Positions 17,062-26,171 of a stretch of DNA of 64,000 nt are shown piece by piece. This stretch comes from Exilibacterium tricleocarpae. GTDB taxonomy: Bacteria; Pseudomonadota; Gammaproteobacteria; Pseudomonadales; Cellvibrionaceae. The stretch's first letter is position 1. Each line of letters opens with the position of its first letter. Location: assembly GCF_007004655.1 (NCBI RefSeq), contig NZ_ML660092.1, positions 1 through 64,000 on the forward strand, written 5' to 3'. A program made the translations under genes and the position numbers. The notes beneath the pieces were generated by a model that searched no databases, had not been told where the DNA came from, and saw only the letters and a list, made by a program, of their open reading frames with translations.

Positions 17062-17163
17062 TATGGGAATCGATGCGCCAGTTGCAAAGATAAGAATTGC
17101 TAAGTTGGTTAATGCAGGGTAAAGCGGCGGCGGGTGGCGCCGCTTGCGGATTCAACTGCCGGT

Positions 17164-17709
17164 TTATGTTTTTATCACGGTATAAGTTGACTGAACGAAG
17201 CCGCAGTCGTAAGTTTTTGTCGCGACGTGACGCAGCGCAATATCTTTTTCAAGGGGGCCGAACAAGGGTTTACCACTACCCAGGATTACAGGGATTACGG
17301 TAATGGTTATATCGTCGATCAGGCCCGCCGATAAAAATCGCTGTATGGTAATGCCGCCGTCGACATACAAACGCCTGACGCCTTGTTGACTCAGCCGTTG
17401 ATGTAACGCCGCAGGTGTTTCATTGGAATGAAAAACCCTGTGGCTGATAGCGGCGGGGATGTCGAGACTGTTGCGGCTCAATACCGTTACCGGTTTATCG
17501 TAGGGCCAGGCGCCAAAAGACAGCACTTTTTCATAACTGCTTCTGCCCATCACCAGAGCATCGACAGAGCTCATAAAATCCTGGTAACCGCAGTCTTCAC
17601 CTTCGGGCACAGTGGCGTTGGCCGCATCCAGCCAATCGAGATCGTCATTTTCCCTGGCGATAAAACCGTCGAGACTGGTGGCAATGTATACTGATGAAAT
17701 CAAGCTCAA
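17164..17709 (-). CDS. RibD C-terminal-type (dihydrofolate reductase-like) protein
   Basis: A 181-aa single-domain protein of the RibD_C/DHFR-like superfamily. It starts ISSVYIATSLDGFIARENDD, has ALVMGRSSYEKVLSFGAWPY and ends with the RLYVDGGITIQRFLSAGLID motif, all typical of the YwjB/YyaP group. Members probably reduce a small substrate with NADPH; the substrate is not known. It is not linked to riboflavin genes. It lies 98 bases after a VOC gene on the same strand. Confidence 0.88.
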   Translation of the reverse strand: MSLISSVYIATSLDGFIARENDDLDWLDAANATVPEGEDCGYQDFMSSVDALVMGRSSYEKVLSFGAWPYDKPVTVLSRNSLDIPAAISHRVFHSNETPAALHQRLSQQGVRRLYVDGGITIQRFLSAGLIDDITITVIPVILGSGKPLFGPLEKDIALRHVATKTYDCGFVQSTYTVIKT

Positions 17710-17807
17710 GATGGACTTCTCCTCGGCATATCTGCTTCGGCGCGCGGTAACGTTTCGCCCCGCAGCAGTGGTGTATTTGATTGGTGGACTAAAGCGTCTG
17801 TATCGCG

Positions 17808-18197
17808 CTATACGGTAATTTCGATACGATTGTGTTCGGGGTCCAACACCACGCTTTCATAGTAGCCATCGCCGGTGGTGCGCAGACCGTCGACTACTTC
17901 ATGGCCGGCGCCGGCCAGCCGGGCGGTGAGGCTGTCGACATTTTCCTTCGAGCCGACGGAAATGGCAAGGTGAATAAAGCCGGTAAATTGTCTGTAAGGA
18001 TCGTTACGGGTCTTGGGTATCGATGGCATCTGCATGATTTCCAGTCTGGCGCCCGTCTCGAAAGTCAGAAAGTAAGATGAAAAGCCTTTTTTCCGGTTAA
18101 AGTATTTGTTGCCGGGTTTTGCCTTGAAATAGGTGGTATAAAAGGCTTTCAGTTTTTCTATATCCTCTGCCCAAATGGCGATGTGCTCGATTTTCAT
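17808..18197 (-). CDS. VOC-family (glyoxalase-like) protein
   Basis: About 129 aa from ATG 18197, which follows GGGGACT (ATG 18209 is an alternative). It has the two beta-alpha-beta-beta-beta modules of the vicinal oxygen chelate fold: IEHIAIWAEDIEKLKAFYTT at the N terminus and GFIHLAISVGSKENVDSLTA in the second half, ending in VLDPEHNRIEI with a metal-ligand-type Glu. The substrate is unknown; lyase, dioxygenase or resistance roles occur in the family. Upstream, 18198-18515 (about 320 bases) contains only presumed promoters. Confidence 0.88.
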   Translation of the reverse strand: MKIEHIAIWAEDIEKLKAFYTTYFKAKPGNKYFNRKKGFSSYFLTFETGARLEIMQMPSIPKTRNDPYRQFTGFIHLAISVGSKENVDSLTARLAGAGHEVVDGLRTTGDGYYESVVLDPEHNRIEITV

Positions 18198-18515
18198 ACC
18201 AGTCCCCATAATTGAGCAGCCTGAATAATCGATGGTATTACAGCAGGGAGCAAATCGATTCGCACAGTTCTCCTCAAGGAAGTGCCATTAGGAATAGCAT
18301 AAATACTGCCCGGCGGGAAGAACCTGATGTTACTGATCGCCGTTTTACCCAGTCTTAGCGAATGTATCCATTCTTAACTACCGTTCACCGCGACCCAAAT
18401 CTTTGCCACTTTTACATGCCCTATGGTTGGTATGTAGTGGTTGCCTTGCATTTAGTTCGTATGCGGACTATATTGGCAGCCTGTCATAGACACCATGGTA
18501 GGGCCTGCGGGGCGT

Positions 18516-18947
18516 ATGGATAAGCGCATCTTTTTTCTGATCAGTAAGGCGAGGCATAACCTTCATAAACGTATGGAGCGTATTATGGAGGCAGCCATCG
18601 GTGTGCCCGTGACCCAGGTGGTGGCGCTGTTGGCGCTGGAGTCCCGCGACGGCAGCCAACTGAAAGGCCTCGGGCGGTTTTTGGGGCTGAACAAGTCCGG
18701 TGTTACCGGATTGGTCAAACGAATGGAAGATAACCGCCTGGTACGCAAGCAGCCCGATGCGCTCGACGGGCGTGCGACCCGGGTGTTTATGACAGCCAAG
18801 GGCAAACGCGTATTGCAGCAGGCCAAACCTATTATAAAAATACAGAATACCGAACTGGTGCGAGGTTTCAGTGACAGTGAAATTGCCGTGGTGTTGCGCT
18901 TTCTCAACCACCTTTGCGACAACGGGGAGTTAGAGCCTGCGAATTGA
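18516..18947 (+). CDS. MarR-family transcriptional regulator
   Basis: About 143 aa from ATG 18516 (GGGGC just upstream; an in-frame start at 18495 is an alternative). The winged helix is visible: LKGLGRFLGLNKSGVTGLVK as recognition region and KQPDALDGRATRVFMTAKG as wing. Only one Cys is present (CDN near the end), so redox sensing like OhrR is not suggested. The DUF4442 gene follows 37 bases later and is a plausible co-transcribed partner. Confidence 0.88.
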   Translation: MDKRIFFLISKARHNLHKRMERIMEAAIGVPVTQVVALLALESRDGSQLKGLGRFLGLNKSGVTGLVKRMEDNRLVRKQPDALDGRATRVFMTAKGKRVLQQAKPIIKIQNTELVRGFSDSEIAVVLRFLNHLCDNGELEPAN

Positions 18948-18984
18948 GTGAGATTCGGCGAGAGCAAAACAGTGGAGTAAACGA

Positions 18985-19461
18985 ATGACATATACCCCTG
19001 CAAAAAGTCCGTTGCTAAAACCCTGGAGCCAGTTGAAAGGTTCTGCCGTGGGGCGCTGGCTGGTGTCGCAACTCGTCTGCTTCAGGGCGCCTTACTTCCG
19101 CACCATAAAGCCGCGCCTGACTCACGTTGCCGCTGGTCATGTCGAACTCACCTTCCGTAAACGCCGGGGGGTTACCAACCATATTAAAACCGTCCATGCC
19201 ATTGCCATGTGTAATGCGGCGGAGTTGGCCGGAGGGTTGTGTATGGATGTTTCTTTGGATGCTAAACATCGCTGGATACCGGTGGGGATGCAGGTGCAGT
19301 ACCTGAAGATGGCAAAAACCGATTTGCGGGCGGTGTGCAAAGTGGAGGGCTATCAGTGGCAAGGCACCCGAGACGTGATCATGCCGGTCAGTGTGTTCGA
19401 CACGAATGACATCGAAGTCTTCCACGCCGATATCACCATGCGCATTTCGCCGCGGCGGTAA
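18985..19461 (+). CDS. DUF4442 hot-dog-fold thioesterase-like protein
   Basis: A 158-aa protein of the DUF4442 (PaaI/YiiD-like hot-dog) family. Recognisable text includes FRAPYFRTIKPRLTHVAAGH, VELTFRKRRGVTNHIKTVHA and AMCNAAELAGGLCMDVSL, where the N-x-x-G-T/H and E-L-A-G positions match the acyl-CoA thioesterase-like active-site region. The real substrate is unknown. The start ATG 18985 has GGAG upstream (18973-18976). It is probably in an operon with the MarR gene. Confidence 0.82.
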   Translation: MTYTPAKSPLLKPWSQLKGSAVGRWLVSQLVCFRAPYFRTIKPRLTHVAAGHVELTFRKRRGVTNHIKTVHAIAMCNAAELAGGLCMDVSLDAKHRWIPVGMQVQYLKMAKTDLRAVCKVEGYQWQGTRDVIMPVSVFDTNDIEVFHADITMRISPRR

Positions 19462-19474
19462 CTTCTCTTCAATT

Positions 19475-19546
19475 GCGGTGGTGTTTGTGGTAGCGGTGGC
19501 GTTTGTAGTAGAGGGGCGTTTGTAGTAAAAGTGGTGTTTGTGGTAA
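19475..19546. repeat. Four degenerate 18-bp tandem repeats before tRNA-Gly
   Basis: Units at 19475, 19493, 19511 and 19529 follow the pattern GCGGTGGYGTTTGTRGTA. They are strongly G/T-biased on the plus strand and lie between the DUF4442 stop and the tRNA. The last ends 14 bases before the tRNA. Confidence 0.75.
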
Positions 19547-19560
19547 AAAGGGCTGAGTTG

Positions 19561-19634
19561 GCGGGTGTAGTTCAATGGTAGAACCTCAGCTTCCCAAGCT
19601 GATGACGTGGGTTCGATTCCCATCACCCGCTCCA
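19561..19634 (+). tRNA. tRNA-Gly (anticodon CCC)
   Basis: A complete cloverleaf: acceptor GCGGGTG/CACCCGC, anticodon stem TCAGC/GCTGA with loop TTCCCAA (anticodon CCC), T loop GTTCGATTCC, and encoded CCA at 19632-19634. It decodes GGG. Confidence 0.96.
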
Positions 19635-19747
19635 AGCTCGCAATGCCGACCACTCCCCTAAAGTGTTGCTCGAGACGGTGAGGCTGTCGGCTAGGTGTTA
19701 ATTGGGATTAAGCGACAGCATGTTGGCCTGCTGTGAACGAAAGCTGG

Positions 19748-20068
19748 CTATATTTGGACTTCCAAGACCCTGGCATAGTCGCCGGTGCACCCCGAGTAAG
19801 TGACTCTTACCGGCTTATCGGCCAGTCGTGCGGCCAGCAGGACGCTCGGGATACTGCTGTAGTTGGGATTGGTGTTGTCGACCAGTGCGGACTGGTTGAC
19901 AGGACAGCCATTGAAGTTCGAGCCGCTTAGGAATACCAGGGTGCCGTGGGCACCATTTGACCCAATAATCAGTTTTTCCACTTGGTGCCAGTTAGAGGTC
20001 TCGGCGTGCGCAAAAAATGCGAAGCTTAACGCCCCGGCAACTAAGCAACCTCTCAGTTTTCCTTTCAC
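19748..20068 (-). CDS. Small secreted protein of unknown function
   Basis: A 106-aa protein with a clear signal peptide (LRGCLVAGALSFAFFAHA, cleavage near residue 22). The mature part of about 84 aa has two Cys (NGCPVN and YSGCTGD) that could form a disulfide in the periplasm. The text SVLLAARLADKPVRVTYSGC suggests a compact beta-rich fold; I do not recognise the family with confidence. It is transcribed from the same strand as lepB, 30 bases after it. Confidence 0.7.
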   Translation of the reverse strand: MKGKLRGCLVAGALSFAFFAHAETSNWHQVEKLIIGSNGAHGTLVFLSGSNFNGCPVNQSALVDNTNPNYSSIPSVLLAARLADKPVRVTYSGCTGDYARVLEVQI

Positions 20069-20098
20069 AAACTATCCCCTCTATTGGCCACTTGTTTC

Positions 20099-20737
20099 TC
20101 ACAAAGTATGAAGAAATCTATCTGAGCGTGGAATATAAAAGTTGTCATAATTAAAAGACAGCACCACGTGTCTGGTTCTGCCGACTATCTCATGTCTCGG
20201 GATAAAGCCGATCACTCTGGAATCCGAACTGTTGTCCCTGTTATCACCCAGTACCAGATAGTGTTGTGCCGGTACTGTGACAGAGCGAAAACTCGACAGG
20301 GGAGAGCTGCTTGCCTGAGTCCTGACCCGATGTTGCGCGCCCGGCAGGCGCTCCATCCGGTCAGTGCTGGAAATCTGCTCGTAATCCACCGCCCTGCCAT
20401 TGACGCTAAGAACATTGTTGCGCATCCCGATAACGTCACCGGGCAGGCCGATCACGCGCTTGACCAGTCGTTTGTCGGAAACCTTGGAGTCAAAGACGAC
20501 AATATCGCCCCGGCGCGGGTCCGAGCGTTTGACCAGTGAGATGTGGGTAAACGGCACGCGAATGTCATAGGCCATTTTATTCACCCAGATACGGTCACCC
20601 GCCAAAATGGTCGGCTTCATCGAGCCTGTCGGGACCTCGTTCCAATCGGCGATAGCGCTGCGAAACACCAGCATCAATGCGATAAACACCAGTAGACCCC
20701 TGTTTTCCTTCAGCAGTCGATAAAGCCGCGTTTTCAT
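20099..20737 (-). CDS. lepB: Signal peptidase I
   Basis: A 212-aa inner-membrane serine protease (S26) that cleaves Sec signal peptides. It has one N-terminal membrane helix (LLVFIALMLVFRSAIA, about 15-30). The catalytic Ser39 is in PTGSMKPTI and the general-base Lys93 in RLVKRVIGLPGD, with box E LGDNRDNSSDSR near the C terminus. It is much shorter than E. coli LepB (324 aa), lacking the second N-terminal helix and insert. Without lepA or rnc next to it, it may be a second, specialised signal peptidase. The cell's main lepB is probably elsewhere. Confidence 0.92.
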   Translation of the reverse strand: MKTRLYRLLKENRGLLVFIALMLVFRSAIADWNEVPTGSMKPTILAGDRIWVNKMAYDIRVPFTHISLVKRSDPRRGDIVVFDSKVSDKRLVKRVIGLPGDVIGMRNNVLSVNGRAVDYEQISSTDRMERLPGAQHRVRTQASSSPLSSFRSVTVPAQHYLVLGDNRDNSSDSRVIGFIPRHEIVGRTRHVVLSFNYDNFYIPRSDRFLHTL

Positions 20738-20899
20738 TTTCCTGCTCCTGGGACAATAGGTGGAATCGGCTCCGGGGGATACCGGGTAAACCGTGCGAGC
20801 ACTTGGCTTGCAGCCGTTGTTGGATTGAGCCCTATATTACTTGCCGCTGCCGTCCGCTACAATGCTGTCGTTCAATGAACGAGCTGTCAGACGGACATA

Positions 20900-21274
20900 T
20901 TATTCAGATTCCCAGGGCGAACAGATATCAATCAGGCAGCCGCTGGGGTCTCGGGTCAGAAATCGTCGTTGACCATAGAATTCGTTGCGCGGTGGCTGGA
21001 TGATCGGCAACTCCAGTTCCTGTGCCCGCTGATAAGTGGCATCGACATCGGGTACCACAAACGTAATATAGACCCCCGCCGGTGCCTGCCGATAGTCAGC
21101 CGGTACCAGCTCATGGTGGCGGTCGATAATACCATACTCGATTTCGGGGTTATCCGGTGTACATAGCTGAATGTACCAGTCGCTGTCGTACTTGACTTTT
21201 AAGTCGAGCAGCGCCACGTAGAAAGCTTTGCTTGTTTGCAAATCATCCGCACATATATTCGCCAGTATTCTCAT
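20900..21274 (-). CDS. VOC-family (glyoxalase-like) protein
   Basis: About 124 aa from ATG 21274, which follows a GCAGGAGAT ribosome site; an upstream in-frame start adds 29 residues and is unlikely. It starts RILANICADDLQTSKAFYVA and has AGVYITFVVPDVDATYQRAQ at the second module and FLTRDPSGCLIDICSPWE at the end, as in Glyoxalase_6-like VOC proteins. The substrate is unknown. It is transcribed alone, opposite to the M20 peptidase. Confidence 0.87.
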   Translation of the reverse strand: MRILANICADDLQTSKAFYVALLDLKVKYDSDWYIQLCTPDNPEIEYGIIDRHHELVPADYRQAPAGVYITFVVPDVDATYQRAQELELPIIQPPRNEFYGQRRFLTRDPSGCLIDICSPWESE

Positions 21275-21584
21275 CGATATCTCCTGCAAACGTCGAGTCC
21301 TGTAACTTGGCCCAGGATATTTGTAGAAATTTACTTTAATGGTGTCTGGGGCTACTGGCAATCGATCCTACAATAATTGAGCAATGTTTTTGCGACGCGT
21401 CGCCGTGGGTGCAGCCATACGGACCGCCTCAGGGTGCGGGCGCAGATCGCGATAAGGTATGTAAAACTTGCATAGCAGGCCTGCCTAAAACCCACCTCTC
21501 CTGTAGTACACTAGCGTCTTGTCGCGGGCAGCGCCGGCTGATGATATAGATAAAGAGATTAGTAAAGAAAGGGTGAAAAAAGCA

Positions 21585-22898
21585 ATGCTCAAGAATCTAA
21601 CCGGAAACATTGTGGCGGGTACACTGTTCCTGTGGGCAGTCCTGCCGGCGACGCTGGCAGCGGCAGACAGTGCGGCGCCTGTCGTACAAAAAAAGTATAC
21701 CGAGGAAATACGGATCTTGAGAGCCAAACCTCAGGTTAAGACTGCGCTTGCCCGTATTGTCGAACTCGAGGCCCGCCACCTGGAAGAGTTGGTCGAACTG
21801 ACACAGATTCCGGCACCGCCGTTTAAAGAAGAGGCCAGGGCCAAACGATTTGCCGACATGTTGCGACAGGCCGGTCTGGCGGATGTGAAGATCGATGAGG
21901 TAGGCAATGTGGTGGGCCGCCGCCCCGGCCGCAGCGGCATGCGGACGATTGCCTACAGCGCCCATATCGACACGGTATTTCCGGAAGAAACCGATGTCAC
22001 CGTGCGCGTGGAAGGTGAAAAAATGTATGCCCCGGGCATCGGTGACAACACGCGGGGAATGATTGTGGTGCTCGCCGTGCTGCGGGCAATGCAGCACGCC
22101 GGTATCGAAACCGATGCGGATGTGCTGTTTATCGGCAATGTGGGCGAAGAGGGGCTCGGTGATCTGCGCGGCACCAAACACCTGTTTCGCGACGGTGCCA
22201 ACAAGATCGATACCCTGCTTGCCGTTGACGGCGGTCGCTCCGATCGCATTGTATACGGCGGTGTCGGTTCACACCGTTATCGCGTAACTTTCGAAGGCCC
22301 CGGCGGCCATTCCTGGGGCGCGTTTGGGGCGGCCAATCCACACCACGCCCTGGGGCGCGCTATTGCCTTGTTCGATCAGCGGGCGCCTTCGGTGACATCG
22401 TCAGGCGAGAAATCCAGTTACAATATCGGCCTTATCGGCGGTGGCACTTCCATTAACTCGATACCGTTTGAGTCCTGGGCCGAGGTCGATATCCGCTCCG
22501 GTGATCAGAAGAAAATCGATGCCATCGATGCGATTCTACAGGCGGCCGTACAGCAGGCGCTGCAGGAGGAAAATGACGGCAGAACCCTGGGGCCGGCGCT
22601 GACTGTCGATGTCAAGAGAGTGGGTACGCGCCCGGCGGCCCAAGGCCGGGTCGACTGGCCGATTGTACAGCGGTCGATGGCAGCGACCATCGCTTTTGGC
22701 ATACAGCCGAAGCTGGCGGTTTCCTCTACCGACGCCAATATTCCTATCTCCAGGGGTATTCCGGCAGTCACCATGAGTCGCGGAGGTGTAGGCGGTAAGG
22801 CCCACTCGCCCGGCGAGTGGTGGCAGAACCAGGACGGCCATGTTGGGATCCAGATCAGTTTGTTAACGCTGTTATCCGAAGCGGGGGTTGTCGAGTGA
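21585..22898 (+). CDS. Exported M20-family metallopeptidase
   Basis: About 437 aa from ATG 21585, giving a signal peptide (IVAGTLFLWAVLPATLAAAD). Zinc ligands are in AYSAHIDTVFPE (His, Asp), GIGDNTRGMIVV (Asp) and GNVGEEGLGDLRG (Glu pair). The lid/dimerisation region VSVHTV-like text is GPGGHSWGAFGAANPHHALG. The C-terminal His lies in GGKAHSPGEWW. It cleaves small peptides or acylated amino acids, presumably in the periplasm. The upstream start 21519 would hide the signal peptide. It is followed by a 20-bp inverted repeat and is convergent with gcvP. Confidence 0.9.
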   Translation: MLKNLTGNIVAGTLFLWAVLPATLAAADSAAPVVQKKYTEEIRILRAKPQVKTALARIVELEARHLEELVELTQIPAPPFKEEARAKRFADMLRQAGLADVKIDEVGNVVGRRPGRSGMRTIAYSAHIDTVFPEETDVTVRVEGEKMYAPGIGDNTRGMIVVLAVLRAMQHAGIETDADVLFIGNVGEEGLGDLRGTKHLFRDGANKIDTLLAVDGGRSDRIVYGGVGSHRYRVTFEGPGGHSWGAFGAANPHHALGRAIALFDQRAPSVTSSGEKSSYNIGLIGGGTSINSIPFESWAEVDIRSGDQKKIDAIDAILQAAVQQALQEENDGRTLGPALTVDVKRVGTRPAAQGRVDWPIVQRSMAATIAFGIQPKLAVSSTDANIPISRGIPAVTMSRGGVGGKAHSPGEWWQNQDGHVGIQISLLTLLSEAGVVE

Positions 22899-23012
22899 AA
22901 TACCTCTCCTGGCAAGGGTACTCGCTTCAGGCAACCACTTTTTTTTGGGGGGGCTGTAAGGGCAACTGGGCCAATTTGCCGGCCCAGCACGTTGCAGCGC
23001 CTTCAGAACATG

Positions 23013-23064
23013 GTATGGGGTCAGAGTAAAAAATTAAAACGCTATTTTTACTCTGACCCCATAC
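23013..23064. repeat. Perfect 20-bp inverted repeat (GGGGTCAGAGTAAAAA type)
   Basis: Arms at 23013-23032 and 23045-23064 are exact reverse complements, GTATGGGGTCAGAGTAAAAA, around a 12-base AT-rich loop. It lies between two convergent genes, and the A/T ends could serve as a bidirectional terminator. The GGGGTCAGAGTAAAA text is familiar from dispersed palindromes linked to REP-associated tyrosine transposases in many proteobacteria; no transposase is here. Confidence 0.9.
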
Positions 23065-23092
23065 TTTCCAAGGCTACTCTACCCGCCGGCAC

Positions 23093-26011
23093 CTACAGGC
23101 CGTCCCGATAACTTTCCACACTCGGACAGGAGCAGACCAGATTGCGGTCCCCGTAAACATTGTCAATCCGGTTTACGCTCGGCCACACTTTGTGTGTCTG
23201 CAACCAGGTCGCCGGCCAGGCCGCCACCTCGCGGGAATAACAGTGCTGCCACTGCTCATCGAGAATATCCGCCTGGGTGTGCGGGGCGTTGTGTAACGGA
23301 TTGTCCCCGGCGCTGTATTCGCCGCTCTCCACCTTGGCGATTTCATGGCGGATGGTGATCATTGCCTCGATAAAGCGGTCCAGCTCCTGCTGGGATTCGG
23401 ATTCGGTGGGTTCGATCATCAGCGTACCCGCCACCGGGAAGCTCATGGTGGGCGCGTGGAAACCGAAGTCGTTGAGGCGCTTGGCAATATCCTCTTCGGT
23501 GACACCGCTCGATTCCTTTAGCGGCCGCAAGTCCAGCAGGCATTCGTGGGCGACGAAACCATTGCTGCCGCGATAGAGAATGGGGTAGTGGTCAGCCAGC
23601 TTTTTCGCCACGTAGTTAGCATTCAAAATAGCGTAGCGGGTGGCATCGGCCATGCCTTCGCGGCCCATCATTTTGATATACATCCAGCTTATCGGCAGTA
23701 TGCTCGCCGACCCCCAGGGCGCCGCGGCAATGGTACCGTTGGCGGGATCGGTGCCGGGTACTTCCTGCACCGGGTGGGCCGGCAGAAACGGCCGCAGGTG
23801 CTCGCCCACCCCGATGGGACCCATGCCCGGGCCGCCGCCGCCGTGGGGAATACAGAAGGTTTTATGCAGGTTCAGGTGTGAGACATCGCCGCCGAAGCGG
23901 CCCGGCGCAGCGACGCCCACCAGGGCATTCATATTGGCGCCGTCGATATAGACCTGGCCGCCGACCGCATTAACCGATTCACAGATGTCTTTTACGCCCT
24001 CCTCGAACACGCCGTGAGTGGAAGGGTAGGTAATCATGATGCAGGCGATGCGGGTGCCGTAGATAGCGATCTTGTCGCGCAGGTCGGCGAGGTCGACATT
24101 GCCCTGGGAATCGCAGTCCGTCACCACCACCTTCATGCCCGCCATCTGCGCCGAGGCGGGGTTGGTACCGTGGGCGGAGGCGGGAATCAGGCAGATATCG
24201 CGATCGGTTTCGCCCTTGCTGGCGAAGTATTTTTTAATTGCCACCAGACCCGCGTACTCACCCTGGGAGCCGGCGTTGGGTTGCAGGCTGACAGCGTCGT
24301 AGCCGGTGCAGGCCGCCAGCATTCGTTGCAGCTCCTCGAACAGCCGGCTATAGCCCTGGGCTTGCTCCATGGGGGCGAACGGGTGCAGCTTGCCGAACTC
24401 GGGCCAGGTCACCGGGATCATCTCCGCGGTGGCGTTGAGTTTCATGGTGCAGGAGCCGAGCGGAATCATCGAGTGGTTGAGCGCGATATCGCGGCTCTCC
24501 AGGCGGCGCAGGTAGCGCAACATCGCCGTTTCACTGTGGTGGCTGTTGAATACCGGGTGGGTGAGGATGGTGTCGTCGCGCAACAGTCCGGCGGGCAGTC
24601 CCCCGCCGTCGCGTTTGGCTGCCGCCAGGTCCAGTGCCGCCAGGTCCGGTTCCGAATCCTGGTCGCCGGCGCAGAATACCCGCAGCAGTGCATCCAGATC
24701 GTCGAGGCTGGTGGTTTCGTTGAGGCTGACACCAAGGCAGGTGTCGCTAAGGCGCCGCAGGTTGATCTCATGGTCGAGCGCCCGCCGGTAGATGGCGTCG
24801 GTCTGCGCGCCGGTGTCGACGGCGAGGGTATCGAAAAATTGCGTGTGAGCCAGGGCAAGACCCTGCTGTTGGAGGCCGGTCGCTAGCATTGCGGTAAGGC
24901 GGTGAATGCGTGTGGCGATGCGCCGCAGCCCCTCGGGACCGTGGTAGATGGCATAGAAGACGCTCATCAGGGCCAGCAGCACCTGCGATGTACAGATATT
25001 GGAATTGGCCTTCTCCCGGCGGATATGCTGCTCCCGGGTCTGCATGGCCATCCGCAGCGCCTGCCGGCCGCGGCTGTCCACGGAAACGCCGATAATACGG
25101 CCCGGCGCCGAGCGCTTGTACTTGTCGCGAAACGCAAAAAAAGCGGCGTGGGGGCCACCGAACCCCATGGGTACGCCGAAGCGCTGGCTGTTGCCCACCA
25201 CCACATCGGCGCCCATGGCGCCCGGCGCTTTCAGCAGCACCAGGCTCATGATATCGGCGGCTACGGTCACCAGCCCGCCGTTGCCGTGCACCTGTTGGAT
25301 ACACGCCGTCAGGTCGTGTACGGCGCCGCTGCTGCCCGGGTATTGCAGCAGCGCGCCAAAGCAGTTCAGGCCGTCCAGCTCGGTGTGGGGGTCACCCACC
25401 ACTACTTCAAAGCCGAAGTGCTCGGCGCGGGTTCGCAAAACGGCCAGGGTCTGGGGGTGGGTGTCGCGGTCGACGAAATAGATATCGGACTTGTTCTTTT
25501 TGGCCTGGCGTTTACACATGGCCATGGCCTCGGCGGCGGCGGTGCCCTCGTCCAGCATGGAGGCGTTGGCCAGGTCCATGCCGGTGAGGTCGAGAATCAT
25601 CTGCTGGAAGTTGAGCAGCCCCTCGAGCCGGCCCTGGGCGATTTCCGGCTGGTAGGGGGTATAGGCGGTGTACCAGCCGGGGTTTTCCAGTACATTGCGT
25701 AAAATCACCGCGGGCACCTCGGTGTCGTGGTAGCCCATGCCGATATAGCTCTTGAAGACCCGATTGCCGGCGGCGATACGGCGCAGCTCGGCGAGCGCCT
25801 GCTGTTCGGTCACAGCGCTGTCCAGCGCCAGGGGCGCGCGGCTGCGGATGGCCTCGGGAACCGTGTTGTCGATCAGTTGCTCCAGCGAGTCGAGGCCGAG
25901 GCTGGCCAGCATGGCGCGGGTCTGGTCGGCGTCGGGCCCGATATGGCGGCCGATGAACTCGCCCCGGTTTTCCAGTTGCTGCAAAGGCGTATCGTACAGA
26001 GGTGTGGGCAT
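23093..26011 (-). CDS. gcvP: Glycine dehydrogenase (decarboxylating), P protein
   Basis: A 972-aa full-length fused P protein. It is the PLP enzyme that decarboxylates glycine and loads the aminomethyl group on the H protein. The PLP lysine is in [20 protein letters not shown]. The N-terminal [19 protein letters not shown] and the two homologous halves are intact. The length is that of the homodimeric type (about 950-970 aa). gcvT and gcvH are not adjacent, so gcvP stands alone. It is divergent from an XRE-cupin regulator with a palindromic site in the shared promoter region. Confidence 0.96.
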   Translation of the reverse strand: MPTPLYDTPLQQLENRGEFIGRHIGPDADQTRAMLASLGLDSLEQLIDNTVPEAIRSRAPLALDSAVTEQQALAELRRIAAGNRVFKSYIGMGYHDTEVPAVILRNVLENPGWYTAYTPYQPEIAQGRLEGLLNFQQMILDLTGMDLANASMLDEGTAAAEAMAMCKRQAKKNKSDIYFVDRDTHPQTLAVLRTRAEHFGFEVVVGDPHTELDGLNCFGALLQYPGSSGAVHDLTACIQQVHGNGGLVTVAADIMSLVLLKAPGAMGADVVVGNSQRFGVPMGFGGPHAAFFAFRDKYKRSAPGRIIGVSVDSRGRQALRMAMQTREQHIRREKANSNICTSQVLLALMSVFYAIYHGPEGLRRIATRIHRLTAMLATGLQQQGLALAHTQFFDTLAVDTGAQTDAIYRRALDHEINLRRLSDTCLGVSLNETTSLDDLDALLRVFCAGDQDSEPDLAALDLAAAKRDGGGLPAGLLRDDTILTHPVFNSHHSETAMLRYLRRLESRDIALNHSMIPLGSCTMKLNATAEMIPVTWPEFGKLHPFAPMEQAQGYSRLFEELQRMLAACTGYDAVSLQPNAGSQGEYAGLVAIKKYFASKGETDRDICLIPASAHGTNPASAQMAGMKVVVTDCDSQGNVDLADLRDKIAIYGTRIACIMITYPSTHGVFEEGVKDICESVNAVGGQVYIDGANMNALVGVAAPGRFGGDVSHLNLHKTFCIPHGGGGPGMGPIGVGEHLRPFLPAHPVQEVPGTDPANGTIAAAPWGSASILPISWMYIKMMGREGMADATRYAILNANYVAKKLADHYPILYRGSNGFVAHECLLDLRPLKESSGVTEEDIAKRLNDFGFHAPTMSFPVAGTLMIEPTESESQQELDRFIEAMITIRHEIAKVESGEYSAGDNPLHNAPHTQADILDEQWQHCYSREVAAWPATWLQTHKVWPSVNRIDNVYGDRNLVCSCPSVESYRDGL

Positions 26012-26063
26012 GGTGCTTAACCTGATGCTGAGAGGACGGTGAACGGCGCAATATTAACAATGG

Positions 26064-26099
26064 GTTCTATTATAGGCAATTTAAATTTCCTATAGGAAA
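26064..26099. promoter_or_regulatory. Putative operator between gcvP and the XRE-cupin gene
   Basis: TTTCCTATAGGAAA (26086-26099) is a perfect 14-bp palindrome. A degenerate second copy, TTCTATTATAGGCAA (26066-26080), is about two helical turns away. It lies in the 160-base divergent promoter region, and the adjacent XRE-cupin protein is the likely binder. It could control both genes. Confidence 0.6.
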
Positions 26100-26171
26100 C
26101 TCGTGTTTATTAACCGCTGCCAGATGTAGTAACCTTGCCGGCAGACTCCTCATGCCGACCCGGAAAACAGC

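Noticed and set aside
21392-21403. Palindrome GCGACGCGTCGC upstream of the VOC gene as an operator
   Set aside because: Short GC-rich palindromes are expected by chance in this composition and no regulator is adjacent.
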